Position numbers and translations under genes: made by a program. A model generated the notes under the pieces. The model ran no database searches. It was not told where the DNA came from and saw nothing but the letters and a program-made list of their open reading frames with translations. A stretch of 64,000 nucleotides of DNA. Origin: Acidimicrobiales bacterium (GTDB lineage: Bacteria; Actinomycetota; Acidimicrobiia; Acidimicrobiales; MedAcidi-G1). The DNA lies in assembly GCA_014237715.1 (NCBI GenBank), contig JAAZZG010000007.1, forward strand, positions 25,122 through 89,121, written 5' to 3'. Each line of letters begins with the position of its first letter. Within the stretch, counting starts at the first letter, position 1. This document shows, piece by piece, positions 49,619 to 59,359 of the stretch.

Positions 49619-51715
49619 ATGAGCGACAACGTCCACGAGCACCCGGAACTGGAGGCCGAGCAGGCCCACATCGACCACGCCCATGCGTGCCTCGATGCAG
49701 CCCGTGAACGAGCCCTCGAGCTGACCCGCATGGTTGAGGTCGGTAAGGGCGGGACCAATCAGGCCCGCTTCGAACGCGAGGCCATCATCGAGTCGGTGGT
49801 GGCCCGTCTCGAGCACCTTGACCTGGGCGATGCCTCGTTGGTCTTCGGCCGTATAGACCAGGAGGCCGAGGCTGGGGGCGGCGTGTTCCACATCGGCCGG
49901 GTCGGCGTCTGGGACGAGGAACAGGACCCGGTGGTGGTGGACTGGCGGGCCCCGGTGGCTGAGGCCTTCTACCGGGCCACCGGTCTGGCGCCCATGGGCC
50001 TCCAGCGCCGTCGCTACATCGTGAGCCGCGGTCGCACCGTGCTGGGTCTCGAGGACGAGTTGTTCGGTGACCTTGAACGATTCCGGGAGGGTGACGGCGA
50101 TGGCACTCGCCTCAAGGGCGAGGGTGCGCTAATCGCCGCGTTGGAGACGAGCCGAACCGGTCGCCTCGGCGACATCATCGGCACCATCCAGTCTGAGCAG
50201 GACGACATCATCCGTGCACCCCTGCCCGGGGTGCACGCCGTGCAGGGCGGCCCGGGGACAGGCAAGACAGTGGTGGCCCTCCACCGCGCGGCCTACCTGC
50301 TCTACACCCACCGCTTTCCGTTGGAGGGCCAGGGCATGCTGGTCGTCGGGCCCAACCGACTGTTCCTCGCCTACATCGAGCAGGTCCTCCCGTCGCTCGG
50401 CGAGGCCGGGGTCACGCTGGCCACCGTTGGCGACGTCGTCGGCGGCGTCCGGATCGACGACCGTCGTGAGGTGGCCAAGAAGGGCCGCCTCAAGGGTGAC
50501 CTCCGCATGGTCAGGTTCGTCTCACGAGCCGTGAGGACCCGTCAGCGTCCGCTCCGCGCCGATCTGCGGCTTGGGTACGGCCTGCAGTGGCTGAGCCTGT
50601 CGGTCGAGGAGTCGAGCCACATCGTGTCCGAGGCGAGGCGTCGTTACCGGACCCATAACGCTGCCCGGAAGTTCGTGGAGGCTGAGTTCTACAAGGCGCT
50701 GGTTGCATCGGGTCGGGGTGATCTCGACCCCGAAGCGGTGCGCGAACGGATCCGGGGCGAGATGAGCGTGCGTGAGGCGTTGGAGTGGATGTGGCCGGTC
50801 CTCACACCGGCGCAACTGCTGAACGATCTGTTCGGGTCACGGGCGTTGATCCGTGCTGCCGACCGGAGCCTCACTGCCGATCAGGTCGACGCACTCTTCC
50901 GGCCTCGGGAGGAGGTGGTTGACGACGTGTACTGGACGGCGTCAGATGCGCCTCTGCTGGACGAGGCACGCGCTGTGCTGGGGGCCCGACCAGGTTGCAA
51001 GGCCCGTGATGCGGTCCGTACCTACGGGCACATCGTGGTTGACGAGGTCCAGGACCTCTCGCCGATGGACCTGCGGATGCTGGACCGCCGGTCGTTGAAC
51101 GGGTCCATGACAGTGGTGGGCGACATCGCCCAGGCCACGGGTTCGTGGGCCCACAGTGACTGGGAGGGGATCCTCACCCACCTTCCTGACCGGAAGCCGA
51201 CAGTCCGCCACGAGCTCACCGTGGGCTACCGGATCCCAGGGCCGATCATGGATCTGGCGGCCCGGGTGCTGGCCGTGGCCGCACCGGACCTCGCTCCACC
51301 CCGCTCGGTTCGCGGTGACGGCGAGGCACCCCGCTTCATCGGGTTGACCGGCGAGCAGGCCGAGAAGCTTGATGGCCTGGTCGAAGTGGTGCGTGCCGAG
51401 TTGGAGTCGGTGGGTGCCGGCAACCTCGCCGTGATCGCTGCCGATTCTCAGGCCAATGACGTCGAGCAGGCTTTGGAGCGGGCCGGCGTGGCCTTCGGTC
51501 GTCCGACCCGTCGAGGCCTTGACGCCCGGGTGACCGTGGTGCCCGTCGGGCTGGTCAAGGGCCTGGAGGTGGACGGGGCGGTCGTGGTCGAACCGGCCCG
51601 CATCCTGCGGGAGCAGTCCCAGGGCGTGCGGGCGTTGTACGTGGCGCTCACCCGGGCCACCAAGCGAGTGGCCGTGGTTCACACCGAGCCGCTCCCTGCC
51701 GCCCTGTCTGACTGA
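49619..51715 (+). CDS. HelD/HelR-type RNA polymerase recycling ATPase (UvrD superfamily)
   Basis: A 698-residue SF1 helicase-like protein. An N-terminal coiled coil (HPELEAEQAHIDHAHACLDA) is followed by FHIGRVGVWDEEQDPVVVDW, typical of HelD, then Walker A VQGGPGTGKTVVALHRAAY, Walker B VDEVQDLSPMDLRML, QATGSWAHSDWE and the C-terminal YVALTRATKRVAVVH. Actinobacterial HelD/HelR displaces stalled RNA polymerase from DNA and can rescue it from rifamycins. Start ATG 49619 is preferred to GTG 49604. It is divergent from the patatin gene with a 199-bp gap. Confidence 0.9.
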   Translation: MSDNVHEHPELEAEQAHIDHAHACLDAARERALELTRMVEVGKGGTNQARFEREAIIESVVARLEHLDLGDASLVFGRIDQEAEAGGGVFHIGRVGVWDEEQDPVVVDWRAPVAEAFYRATGLAPMGLQRRRYIVSRGRTVLGLEDELFGDLERFREGDGDGTRLKGEGALIAALETSRTGRLGDIIGTIQSEQDDIIRAPLPGVHAVQGGPGTGKTVVALHRAAYLLYTHRFPLEGQGMLVVGPNRLFLAYIEQVLPSLGEAGVTLATVGDVVGGVRIDDRREVAKKGRLKGDLRMVRFVSRAVRTRQRPLRADLRLGYGLQWLSLSVEESSHIVSEARRRYRTHNAARKFVEAEFYKALVASGRGDLDPEAVRERIRGEMSVREALEWMWPVLTPAQLLNDLFGSRALIRAADRSLTADQVDALFRPREEVVDDVYWTASDAPLLDEARAVLGARPGCKARDAVRTYGHIVVDEVQDLSPMDLRMLDRRSLNGSMTVVGDIAQATGSWAHSDWEGILTHLPDRKPTVRHELTVGYRIPGPIMDLAARVLAVAAPDLAPPRSVRGDGEAPRFIGLTGEQAEKLDGLVEVVRAELESVGAGNLAVIAADSQANDVEQALERAGVAFGRPTRRGLDARVTVVPVGLVKGLEVDGAVVVEPARILREQSQGVRALYVALTRATKRVAVVHTEPLPAALSD

Positions 51716-51869
51716 TTGGGGCCGGCTGGCCGGGGCCGGGCGCGTCCACCGTTGTCACAACCCTTCTCCATACGGTTTCACAAGAGCCGGTCACCGGCTT
51801 CCTCATGACGGCGTTCGAATCTGGGGTCTGGCACAGGCCGCTATGGCCATCACCAGGCCGGGGTAGTGC

Positions 51870-54596
51870 CTATGCGTGGGAGATGGCGTCAAGCACGTTG
51901 AGTCTGGCGGCCCGGCGCGCCGGGAGGATGGCAGCCAACATGCCGAAGATTCCCGACACCACCAGGTAGCCCAGCAGGCTTTGGTAAGGGATCGACACGA
52001 TGTCGACAAACTCCTCAGGGATCGCCGCTATGGCGGCTAGGCCGAACAGCACGCCCATAGCCACGCCGAGGAGGCCACCGAAGAGGGCGATGATGACCGC
52101 TTCCCAGCGGACCATGCGCCGGAGTTGGCGTCGGGTCATGCCGACCGCTCGAAGCAGGCCCAGTTCCCGGGTCCGTTCGTATACCGACAGGGCCAGGGTG
52201 TTGGTGATCCCTAGAACGGCAATGAGCAGTGAAAGGCCGAGGAATACCTGGATGATGGATAGCAACTGGTCCAGTTGATCTTCTTGGGATTTGCGGAATT
52301 CGGATTGGTCCTCAACGGCGACCTGAGGGTAGGAGTCGGTGTACGCCTCGACAGCAGCTCGGGAGGAAATGTCGTCAGCGCCGTCAGGGAACAGAACCGA
52401 GATCCAAGAGACAGGGGCGGTCGGGAGATAGGTGTCGAAGACCGATACATCGACCACCCAGTTCCCAAGAAGGGCTGAGTCCTCGAAGATCGCCGCCACG
52501 GTCAACTCGCTCGTTCGACCACCTGGGAATTCGATGGGGACTGGATCGCCGACTGCAAGTCCCAGGTCACCTGCCGGCTCGACGTGGACCAGCACTCCGT
52601 TGTTCCCGGCGCCGGACTCGGAGCCGTCGATCACCTGGATGTTCATATGTTCGGTCAAGATGTCCAACTCGGCGGCCACCAGGTCCTTGAAGTCACCTCC
52701 GATCTTCACGCCGCTCATGGTCCAACGCATCGTCATGGCTGACTCGATGAGGTCGGGTTGTTCGGCTGCGAGGTTCTGGAGGTCGGACCCCAACTCGGCT
52801 GAGAAGCCCGCCTGCGGGTTGAACGTTCCTGGATAGACGAAGAGATCGGCTTCGACGCTCTGGTCGAGGGTGCTTAGAAACGTCGCCTTGATGGAGTCGC
52901 TCACCACTGCGGCGAGGCTCACCAGGGCGAGTCCGATCGTCAGGGCTGCGGCGGTCGCGGCGGTGCGGCGTGGGGCTCTACGGGCGTTGTCGGTCGCCAG
53001 TCGTCCAGGTATCCGGTACACCTTGCGGATGGGCCACCCAAGCACCGTGGCAACCGGACGGGTCACTGCTGGACTGAGTAGGTAGACGCCCATAAATGCT
53101 GCAAGGGCCCCTCCGCCGATTGCAGTCAGAACGGCGCGGGTGGACATTTCGATAGTCATTCCCGCTGCGAGGGCCCCAATGCCGGCCAGGGCCACAGCGC
53201 TACCCGCGATGAGGCGTCGCCTCAGGCCGGTAGGAGTAAGTCGAACGTCATCTCGGAGGGCAGCAACCGGTGGAATCTTTCGAACTCGGCGCGAGGGTCC
53301 GATCGCAGAGAGGAGGGTGGCGCCCACCCCGACCATCGAGGCAACCACAATGGTCCGAGGCCGGACCGGAATCGAACCAGGCAACTCGCCGAAGCCGATG
53401 TTCACGAGGACCCAGACGAGCAACGTCGATAGCAGGTAGCCGGCGACGAGACCCAGGGCTGTGGCGACCACGCCAATCACTACTGCTTCCAACCTGACTG
53501 ACCTGCTGATCTGGCGACCGGTGGCCCCCAGCGCCCGTAGTAGAGCCAGTTCGCGAACCCGTTGCCCGATCACGATCGAGAACGTGTTGTTGATGATGAA
53601 CGCGCTGACCACCACGGCGATGATGGCGAAAGCCAGCAACACCGAAGAGATGATGTCTATGAACTGGTCGAAGTCACTTTGGTCTTCGGCGATCTTGGTG
53701 GCAGCTGTGACCACCTCCAACTCGGTTTGACCGAAAGCCGACAGTTGGATCTGCTGATCTTCCGGGAGGCCCGCTAGGACGGCCCTGAACTCGTCTGTCG
53801 CCAGGTCAAGGCGTTTCTGGATCTGACCCATTGTCGCGGCCTCGTCCGCTCCGTCTTTGAGGTAGATCGAGATCTCGTCGTAGAGCCCGACCTTGTTGGC
53901 AATCTCCTGGGTGGTTTCCTCGTCGAAAAGGCTGAGGTTGGCGCCAAGGTTCTTGTTCTCATCCGGGTCGCCGAAGTTGGCCGTTCCCACGAGGACGAAC
54001 TGGCGGTTACCGCCAGGCGCACTGACGGTGTAGATCTCGCCAATTTCAAACCCGAAATCATCAGCGGTCTTGTTGTCGAGTGCGAACTCGCCCACGGTGG
54101 TGGGGTCCAACACCGACTCGGTGCGGCTTGGGAGGCGGCCCTCCGTGAGAAAGAGCTGGCTCCCTTCGCTCACACTCGTCGTGTCTCCGTAGTCGGATCC
54201 GTCCGGAGGCGTGACGTTGAAGCCGAACTGTGGTGCCCCACCGTTGGTATCGATCGCTTTGAGATCGCCGGTCTCGTCGATGTAGAGGGGAACCACGTTC
54301 CACGCCTGGACCGTCGGCCACACATTTCGGACACCGGGGACATCCGTCAGGAGGTCGAGAACCTCTTCCGGGAAGGGGAGACGGTTGATCCGGTCGCCCC
54401 CTTCGTCAATCGACGTTCTTACGACGAGGTCTATATCCCCACTGATGTCGGTAGCGAGTTCGTCGAAGCTGTCGCGGAGCCGGTCTGTCAGGAAGAACGA
54501 CGTCGACAGAAATGCGACGCCCAGTACAACTGCCAGGGTCGTGAGGGCGAACCGCAGCTTGCGGCGTGTGATGTTCCGGAAGGTGAGTCGGAGCAC
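51870..54596 (-). CDS. FtsX-like ABC transporter permease (MacB/LolE type)
   Basis: A 908-residue permease with the duplicated FtsX architecture. An N-terminal helix (LRFALTTLAVVLGVAFLSTS) precedes a large extracytoplasmic domain to about residue 260. Three helices with the first FtsX domain follow (VVSAFIINNTFSIVIGQRVRELALLRALGATG), then a central helix pair, a second extracytoplasmic domain, and a final FtsX domain ending in LARR-type ARLNVLDAISHA. GTG at 54596 (VLRLTFRNITRRKLRF) sets the start 4 bp after the ATPase stop; upstream codons in the frame are antisense to nothing useful and overlap the ATPase gene. Likely exports lipids, lipoproteins or peptides, substrate unknown. Confidence 0.9.
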   Translation of the reverse strand: MLRLTFRNITRRKLRFALTTLAVVLGVAFLSTSFFLTDRLRDSFDELATDISGDIDLVVRTSIDEGGDRINRLPFPEEVLDLLTDVPGVRNVWPTVQAWNVVPLYIDETGDLKAIDTNGGAPQFGFNVTPPDGSDYGDTTSVSEGSQLFLTEGRLPSRTESVLDPTTVGEFALDNKTADDFGFEIGEIYTVSAPGGNRQFVLVGTANFGDPDENKNLGANLSLFDEETTQEIANKVGLYDEISIYLKDGADEAATMGQIQKRLDLATDEFRAVLAGLPEDQQIQLSAFGQTELEVVTAATKIAEDQSDFDQFIDIISSVLLAFAIIAVVVSAFIINNTFSIVIGQRVRELALLRALGATGRQISRSVRLEAVVIGVVATALGLVAGYLLSTLLVWVLVNIGFGELPGSIPVRPRTIVVASMVGVGATLLSAIGPSRRVRKIPPVAALRDDVRLTPTGLRRRLIAGSAVALAGIGALAAGMTIEMSTRAVLTAIGGGALAAFMGVYLLSPAVTRPVATVLGWPIRKVYRIPGRLATDNARRAPRRTAATAAALTIGLALVSLAAVVSDSIKATFLSTLDQSVEADLFVYPGTFNPQAGFSAELGSDLQNLAAEQPDLIESAMTMRWTMSGVKIGGDFKDLVAAELDILTEHMNIQVIDGSESGAGNNGVLVHVEPAGDLGLAVGDPVPIEFPGGRTSELTVAAIFEDSALLGNWVVDVSVFDTYLPTAPVSWISVLFPDGADDISSRAAVEAYTDSYPQVAVEDQSEFRKSQEDQLDQLLSIIQVFLGLSLLIAVLGITNTLALSVYERTRELGLLRAVGMTRRQLRRMVRWEAVIIALFGGLLGVAMGVLFGLAAIAAIPEEFVDIVSIPYQSLLGYLVVSGIFGMLAAILPARRAARLNVLDAISHA

Positions 54597-54600
54597 CCGG

Positions 54601-55365
54601 TCAGCCGCCGATGGCCTTGATGCGATCGAGAATACGGTCGGCGTCCGGGTTTGACATCTCGTCGACGATCTGTCCGTCGGCAAGGAACAGTACGCGGTCG
54701 GCCATCGCGGCGGCACCGGCATCGTGGGTCACCACCACGAGTGTCTGCCCTAGATCGTCGACGGCACCCCTCAGGAAGTCGAGGACTTCGCCTCCAGTTA
54801 TCGAGTCGAGGTTGCCGGTCGGCTCGTCAGCAAAGACGATTTCGGGCCTACTCACCAGTGCCCGTGCTACGGCGACCCGTTGCTGTTGACCTCCGGACAG
54901 TTCATCTGGCCGGTGTCGGAGGCGGTCCTGAAGTCCGACTGTCTCGATGATGTTGACCATCCAGGAGGCATCGGGCTTCCGTCCCGCCAGGTCCAGCGGC
55001 AGTGTGAGGTTCTCTTCAGCGGTCAGGGTTGGGATGAGGTTGAATGCCTGGAAGACGAACCCGACCTTGTCGCGTCGCAAGAGAGTGAGGTCTCGCTCGG
55101 AGAGGTCGCCGAGTTCAACGTCGCCGATGTGGACGGTGCCCGAGGTCAGGTCGTCGAGCCCCGCCGAGCAGTGCATGAGTGTCGACTTACCCGATCCCGA
55201 TGGACCCATGATGGCGGTGAACCGGCCCCGTTCGAATTCGACGTCCACGCCATCGAGGGCACGAACTTCGGTGTCTCCGGTTCCGTAGACCTTTGAGCCG
55301 CCGACCATGCGGGCAGCAGCAGTTCCCATGGGCGTGGTGCTTTCGCCGGTTTTCGTGGAGGTCAT
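54601..55365 (-). CDS. ABC transporter ATPase, LolD/MacB type
   Basis: A 254-residue ATPase with Walker A MGPSGSGKSTLMHCSAGLD, the Q-loop VFQAFNLIPTLTAEEN, signature LSGGQQQRVAVARALVS, Walker B IVFADEPTGNLDS, and switch His in VVTHDAG. The FNLIPTLTAEEN and PTGNLDS strings mark the FtsE/LolD/MacB family that partners with FtsX-type permeases; the permease gene follows 4 bp downstream. ATG 55365 gives the family length. The 116-bp gap to the divergent GNAT gene is locally AT-rich (AAAGAACAAAAACC) and probably holds the promoter. Confidence 0.95.
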   Translation of the reverse strand: MTSTKTGESTTPMGTAAARMVGGSKVYGTGDTEVRALDGVDVEFERGRFTAIMGPSGSGKSTLMHCSAGLDDLTSGTVHIGDVELGDLSERDLTLLRRDKVGFVFQAFNLIPTLTAEENLTLPLDLAGRKPDASWMVNIIETVGLQDRLRHRPDELSGGQQQRVAVARALVSRPEIVFADEPTGNLDSITGGEVLDFLRGAVDDLGQTLVVVTHDAGAAAMADRVLFLADGQIVDEMSNPDADRILDRIKAIGG

Positions 55366-55481
55366 GGAGTCGAATCGTAGGAGTCGAATAGTCAAAAGAA
55401 GCAGCCAAAGCGTTAGGGGCGCGTAAAGAACAAAAACCTTGGACCTGGTGTCATCCCGGTGTCGCCGGGTGGCACCTCATC

Positions 55482-56000
55482 GTGGATCCGTGGTGGGATT
55501 TACCCGTGCTGATCCGACCCGCTACCTCCGACGATCTGGGCCGCATGCTCGAGTTGAACAACGCCGCGGTTCCGGCGGTCAATGAACTGACCCTGGATGA
55601 GATGGCCTGGTTCTTCGCCGTGGCTCGGTGCTGCGTGGTGGCCGAGGTGCCCAGTTCCACGGTCTCGGGACCAGCGGCCCTGCTGGTAGGTCTCGATGGC
55701 CCCGGTGTCGGCTACGACAGCCTCAACTACAGGTGGTTCAGCGAGCGCTTCGACAGGTTCCTTTATGTGGACAGGGTGGTGGTCGATCCATCGGCTTACC
55801 GCGCCGGCGTAGGCCGTGCCTTTTACGAGGCGTTCATGGCTACCTCGGACGGGCATACCCACCTGTGTGCCGAGGTCAACACGGTGCCCCGCAACGAGCG
55901 GTCGTTGGCCTTCCACGACGCCATGGGGTTTTCGGACGTCGGGGAACAGTCCGATGAGGGAACCGGGAAGACCGTTCGGATGTACGCCCGGGAACTTTGA
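55482..56000 (+). CDS. GNAT family N-acetyltransferase
   Basis: A 172-residue GNAT protein: the N-terminal IRPATSDDLGRMLELNNAAV, the acetyl-CoA loop YVDRVVVDPSAYRAGVGRAF, and NERSLAFHDAMGF near the C terminus. This layout resembles uncharacterised acetyltransferases often annotated as RimI-like; substrate unknown. GTG 55482 or GTG 55506 (VLIRPAT) could be the start; the second places the GNAT fold directly at the N terminus. Confidence 0.82.
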   Translation: MDPWWDLPVLIRPATSDDLGRMLELNNAAVPAVNELTLDEMAWFFAVARCCVVAEVPSSTVSGPAALLVGLDGPGVGYDSLNYRWFSERFDRFLYVDRVVVDPSAYRAGVGRAFYEAFMATSDGHTHLCAEVNTVPRNERSLAFHDAMGFSDVGEQSDEGTGKTVRMYAREL

Positions 56001-56022
56001 CTGGGGCGTGCCCGGGGCGGGT

Positions 56023-56274
56023 CTACTCGCTGACGACGGTGGTGCCGGCTGGGCGTCGACCAGCCGATCCGCAGGCCCAGCACGGCTCGACGGGGTCTCC
56101 TCGCCAAGCCACTTCACATGACGGGCATACCAGACCAACCCAGTTGGCCGGTTCCGACGGAGTCCCCCTACGGAAGGCGGAGCGCCGATGGAGGGGTCCG
56201 TTTCGCAGCGGATGGTCCAACGAGGGGTCCAGGACACGGGGGTCTGGAGTCCTCGGTGTCGACCGGGGTGCCAT
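56023..56274 (-). CDS. Small zinc-ribbon protein
   Basis: An 83-residue protein whose C-terminal third holds a C4 zinc ribbon, VCPSCEVAW then EPCWACGSAG, with CxxC pairs 15 residues apart. The N-terminal part is Arg/Pro-rich and probably disordered. ATG at 56274. Codon pattern agrees with coding, but no family is recognised, so the gene is of moderate confidence. It is divergent from the cyclophilin gene with a 131-bp gap that I see no other feature in. Confidence 0.5.
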   Translation of the reverse strand: MAPRSTPRTPDPRVLDPSLDHPLRNGPLHRRSAFRRGTPSEPANWVGLVCPSCEVAWRGDPVEPCWACGSAGRRPAGTTVVSE

Positions 56275-56405
56275 GCGCGGCACCGTAGCGAAGGCCCGCG
56301 CGTCACAGGGTGATACCGCGGCGGGGCGGCGGGAAGGCCGCGTCGCCGTAGCCTGCACCCCGGCTCAGTGCCGATGAAGAGCAACCCGCAGGCTGAGGAG
56401 GCCCC

Positions 56406-56963
56406 ATGTCCGACCTGATTCCCGAAGTCGACGGTTCCAACGAGCGCCGGACCACCTTTCCGGCTGCCCCGCCGATGGTCATCGACCCGGCAAAGACGTA
56501 CACCGCCGAGATGGTCACCTCCATGGGCTCGATGACCATCCACCTGGATCCCATCGCCGCCCCCCAGACGGTCAACAACTTCGTGTACCTAGCCCGCTGG
56601 CACTACTTCGATGGGCTGATCTTCCACCGGGTCATCAATGGGTTCGTGATCCAAGGTGGTTGCCCCGAGGGTTCGGGTCGCGGCGGCCCTGGCTACCGCT
56701 TCGCCGATGAGTTACCCAAGCCCGGCCGCTACGAGGTCGGTTCGTTGGTCATGGCCAACGCCGGCCCGGACACCAACGGCAGCCAATTCTTCGTCGTTAC
56801 CGGTCCGAGCGGTGTCGGTCTGCCGCCCGCCTATGCGCTGTTCGGCAAGGTGATCAAGGGCGTCGAGGTGGCGACAGCCATCCAGGAGGTAGCCACTGGG
56901 CCCGGCGATCGGCCTACGACCGACGTGGTGATCGAGTCCGTCACCGTGGCCGAGGCCGAGTGA
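56406..56963 (+). CDS. Cyclophilin-type peptidyl-prolyl cis-trans isomerase
   Basis: A 185-residue cytosolic PPIase. It has the cyclophilin core: TVNNFVYLARWHYFDGLIFHRV, with the active-site Arg in FHRV, then FVIQGGCPEGSGRGGPGYRF, SLVMANAGPDTNGSQFFV and YALFGKVIKGVEV. No signal peptide, unlike secreted actinobacterial cyclophilins. Its TGA overlaps the ATG of the next gene by one base, so the two are translationally coupled, though their roles look unrelated. Confidence 0.93.
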   Translation: MSDLIPEVDGSNERRTTFPAAPPMVIDPAKTYTAEMVTSMGSMTIHLDPIAAPQTVNNFVYLARWHYFDGLIFHRVINGFVIQGGCPEGSGRGGPGYRFADELPKPGRYEVGSLVMANAGPDTNGSQFFVVTGPSGVGLPPAYALFGKVIKGVEVATAIQEVATGPGDRPTTDVVIESVTVAEAE

Positions 56964-57820
56964 TGGGAATTCAGCGAGTCGCCGTGGTTGGCGGTGGCCA
57001 GATGGGCGGTGGTGTGGCCGAGCTCACGGCCAAGGCTGGACTCTCCACTGTGATCAAGGAGGTGTCCGCCGAGGCCGCCGAGCGCAGCGAGGCCGGCATC
57101 CGACGTTCCTTGGACCGAGCCCTGGAGCGGGGGAAGCTCGACGAGGCGGCCCACGCAGCGGCGCTGGCCAATCTCACCTTCACCACTGATTACGGCGACC
57201 TAGCCGACGCCGACCTGGTGGTTGAGGCGGTGGTTGAGTCGTTCGACCTAAAGGCGGAGATCTTCGCCGCATTGGACGAGGCGGTCACCTCGCCGGATGC
57301 CGTGCTGGCCAGCAACACGTCGTCCATTCCGATCATCGACATCGCCATGGCTACCGGACGGCCGGAACAGGTGATCGGCCTCCACTTCTTCAACCCGGCG
57401 CCGGTTATGAAGCTGGTCGAGGTCATCCCGTCGGTACGGACCAGCGAGGCGGTGACAGCGTCGATGACGGTGTTCGCTACCGACGTGCTGGACAAGGTCG
57501 TGGTGGCCGCCAAGGACCGGGCGGGCTTCGTGGTCAACATGCTGCTCGTGCCGTACCTGAACGCCGCGATGAGGATGTACGCCGACGGTCACGCCACGGC
57601 CGCCGACATCGACAATGGCATGAAGTTGGGTGCCGCCCATCCGATGGGTCCGCTGGAACTCAGCGACATGATTGGCCTGGACACCATGATGCTGGTGGCC
57701 GAGACGCTGTTCGCTGAGTATGGCGACGACTTCTATCTGCCGCCCCCGCTTCTACGGCGCATGGTCGCAGCGGGGCACCTGGGTCGCAAGACCGGTCGCG
57801 GCTTCTACGACTACAGCTGA
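56963..57820 (+). CDS. 3-hydroxybutyryl-CoA dehydrogenase
   Basis: A 285-residue NAD(P)-dependent 3-hydroxyacyl-CoA dehydrogenase. The N-terminal Rossmann loop is VAVVGGGQMGGGVAELTAK; the family segment NTSSIPIIDIA is followed by GLHFFNPAPVMKLVEVI with the catalytic His, and the C-terminal domain has GFVVNMLLVPYLNAAMRM and KLGAAHPMGPLEL. It acts in butyrate/PHB-type metabolism or beta-oxidation. The ATG at 56963 overlaps the cyclophilin stop (GTG 56960 is also possible). It may supply or use C4 acyl-CoAs also handled by the mutase at 34.5 kb (inference). Confidence 0.93.
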   Translation: MGIQRVAVVGGGQMGGGVAELTAKAGLSTVIKEVSAEAAERSEAGIRRSLDRALERGKLDEAAHAAALANLTFTTDYGDLADADLVVEAVVESFDLKAEIFAALDEAVTSPDAVLASNTSSIPIIDIAMATGRPEQVIGLHFFNPAPVMKLVEVIPSVRTSEAVTASMTVFATDVLDKVVVAAKDRAGFVVNMLLVPYLNAAMRMYADGHATAADIDNGMKLGAAHPMGPLELSDMIGLDTMMLVAETLFAEYGDDFYLPPPLLRRMVAAGHLGRKTGRGFYDYS

Positions 57821-57826
57821 CGCGGG

Positions 57827-59278
57827 TCAGCTGGGGTCACTGCCCGTCGGCGTGTCCTGGATGCCCAGAGCCAGCCAGGCCGCCACGAGCCCCGCGCCGG
57901 CCGCCGCCAGGTGCAACAACAGGAACCGGGTGCCGCTCAGGGAGTCGGCCATCAGCGCGGTCAGCACGGTGATGCCGACCGCTGCGCCGATCTGCTGGAG
58001 CATGTTCATCGATCCACCGGCGATCCCGATATCGGCGTCTCCGGCGGCAGCGGTGACCGAGTTGGCCACCGTAGGCCGGATGTAACCGCTCCCAGCGCCG
58101 GCCAGCATCGCCCCACTGAGAAACATGGGCAGCCATCGCTGCTGGGCGCCCACTCCGGCGAGCACCATGGCAAACGCGAATACCAGCATTCCGGTGACAG
58201 CCACCCGTCGCGCCCCATGCTTCGGGTCGTGATGGCCCCCAAGTCGGGCGCACAAGGCAAACGACAGGGGTCGGGGCAGCATCACCAGTCCAATGATCGT
58301 GGGACGGAACCCCCAGCGCCGTTCGAGGAGGAACGGCGCCATGACCATGGCCCCCATGTAGCCCGATTGCAGGACCGCCTGGGAGGTCATGGGGCGGGTG
58401 AAGGCCCGCCGTCGCAACAGTGCCGGTGGCAGAAGCGGCGCATTGGACCGGTTCTCGACGGCCACGAACAACCCGAGGCTCATGGGGGCCAACGTCGCGG
58501 CGACTAGCACGATCGGGTTGGTCCAGCCCCAACTGATGCCCCGGTTGATGGCCAGCAGGAGTCCGCTGACCCCGATGCCCAGGGTGATGGCGCCGGGCAC
58601 GTCGAAGCGGATGCCGGACCGCCGCGGGGTCTCCGGGGCGACGAGCAGAGCGGCCAACAGGGCCAGGCCCACGGTGAGGCCCTGCACCACGAACAGGATC
58701 CGCCAGCCCAACCACTCGACGAGCGGTCCGCCGGTGACGACGCCGACGGCCGGCGACAGGGCGACCACCGCCGCCCAGATGCCGAGCGCTCGGGTCCGGT
58801 CGCGTTGCGGGAAGACCGACAGGATCATCGCCATGGCTGACGGGCCTGATGCGGCCTTGGCGGCCTGAGCCAGTGTCCGCAGCACGATCAGCGAGGTGAT
58901 GCCCCAGGCCAGCGAGGTGGCCAGGGCCAGAACCGTGCCCAGAGAGAAACTGACCAGGTAGGTGCGGCGGTGGCCGTAAAGGTCGCCGATCTTGCCGATG
59001 ATCGGCGTGATCACGGCAAAGGCCAGCATCGGTGCGGCGATCACCCAGGTGATGATGTCGTCGGTGGTGCCCAGATCCCGGGCGATGTGGGGGAGTGAGG
59101 CCGACAGCACGGTGACCGGGTAACTACCAGCTGCGGTGCCGAACAGGGCGGTGATGAGGACGAGGCGTCGGTAGTCCGGTCGGCGGCGGATCCGCTCGCG
59201 TGTTCTGGAGAGCCACCGCCCGGGAGGCGGTGCGCCTCGGGCCTCGCCGGTATCGGCGGGATCAGCCTGGTCGTCCAT
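57827..59278 (-). CDS. MFS transporter, DHA2-like drug exporter
   Basis: A 483-residue major facilitator protein with 12-14 predicted helices. MFS motif A is GKIGDLYGHRRTY between helices 2 and 3, and motif C-like GIWAAVVALSPAVGVVTGG marks antiporters that export drugs. A 30-residue hydrophilic, Arg-rich leader precedes helix 1. ATG 59278. It converges on the 3-hydroxybutyryl-CoA dehydrogenase gene with 6 bp between stops and is divergent from the AcoX-like gene. Substrate unknown. Confidence 0.87.
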   Translation of the reverse strand: MDDQADPADTGEARGAPPPGRWLSRTRERIRRRPDYRRLVLITALFGTAAGSYPVTVLSASLPHIARDLGTTDDIITWVIAAPMLAFAVITPIIGKIGDLYGHRRTYLVSFSLGTVLALATSLAWGITSLIVLRTLAQAAKAASGPSAMAMILSVFPQRDRTRALGIWAAVVALSPAVGVVTGGPLVEWLGWRILFVVQGLTVGLALLAALLVAPETPRRSGIRFDVPGAITLGIGVSGLLLAINRGISWGWTNPIVLVAATLAPMSLGLFVAVENRSNAPLLPPALLRRRAFTRPMTSQAVLQSGYMGAMVMAPFLLERRWGFRPTIIGLVMLPRPLSFALCARLGGHHDPKHGARRVAVTGMLVFAFAMVLAGVGAQQRWLPMFLSGAMLAGAGSGYIRPTVANSVTAAAGDADIGIAGGSMNMLQQIGAAVGITVLTALMADSLSGTRFLLLHLAAAGAGLVAAWLALGIQDTPTGSDPS

Positions 59279-59359
59279 CCGGATCGACCATAGGTGTGCT
59301 CCCTGACGGGGTCCCTAGCGGACCCGGGCATGGCCGAGTGGCTACGGTCACCTGCCGTG

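Noticed and set aside
51787..51801. AGCCGGT-C-ACCGGCT palindrome after the HelD/HelR gene as a terminator
   Set aside because: The stem is short, the loop is too tight unless frayed, and there is no T tract; it may assist termination but is not convincing alone.
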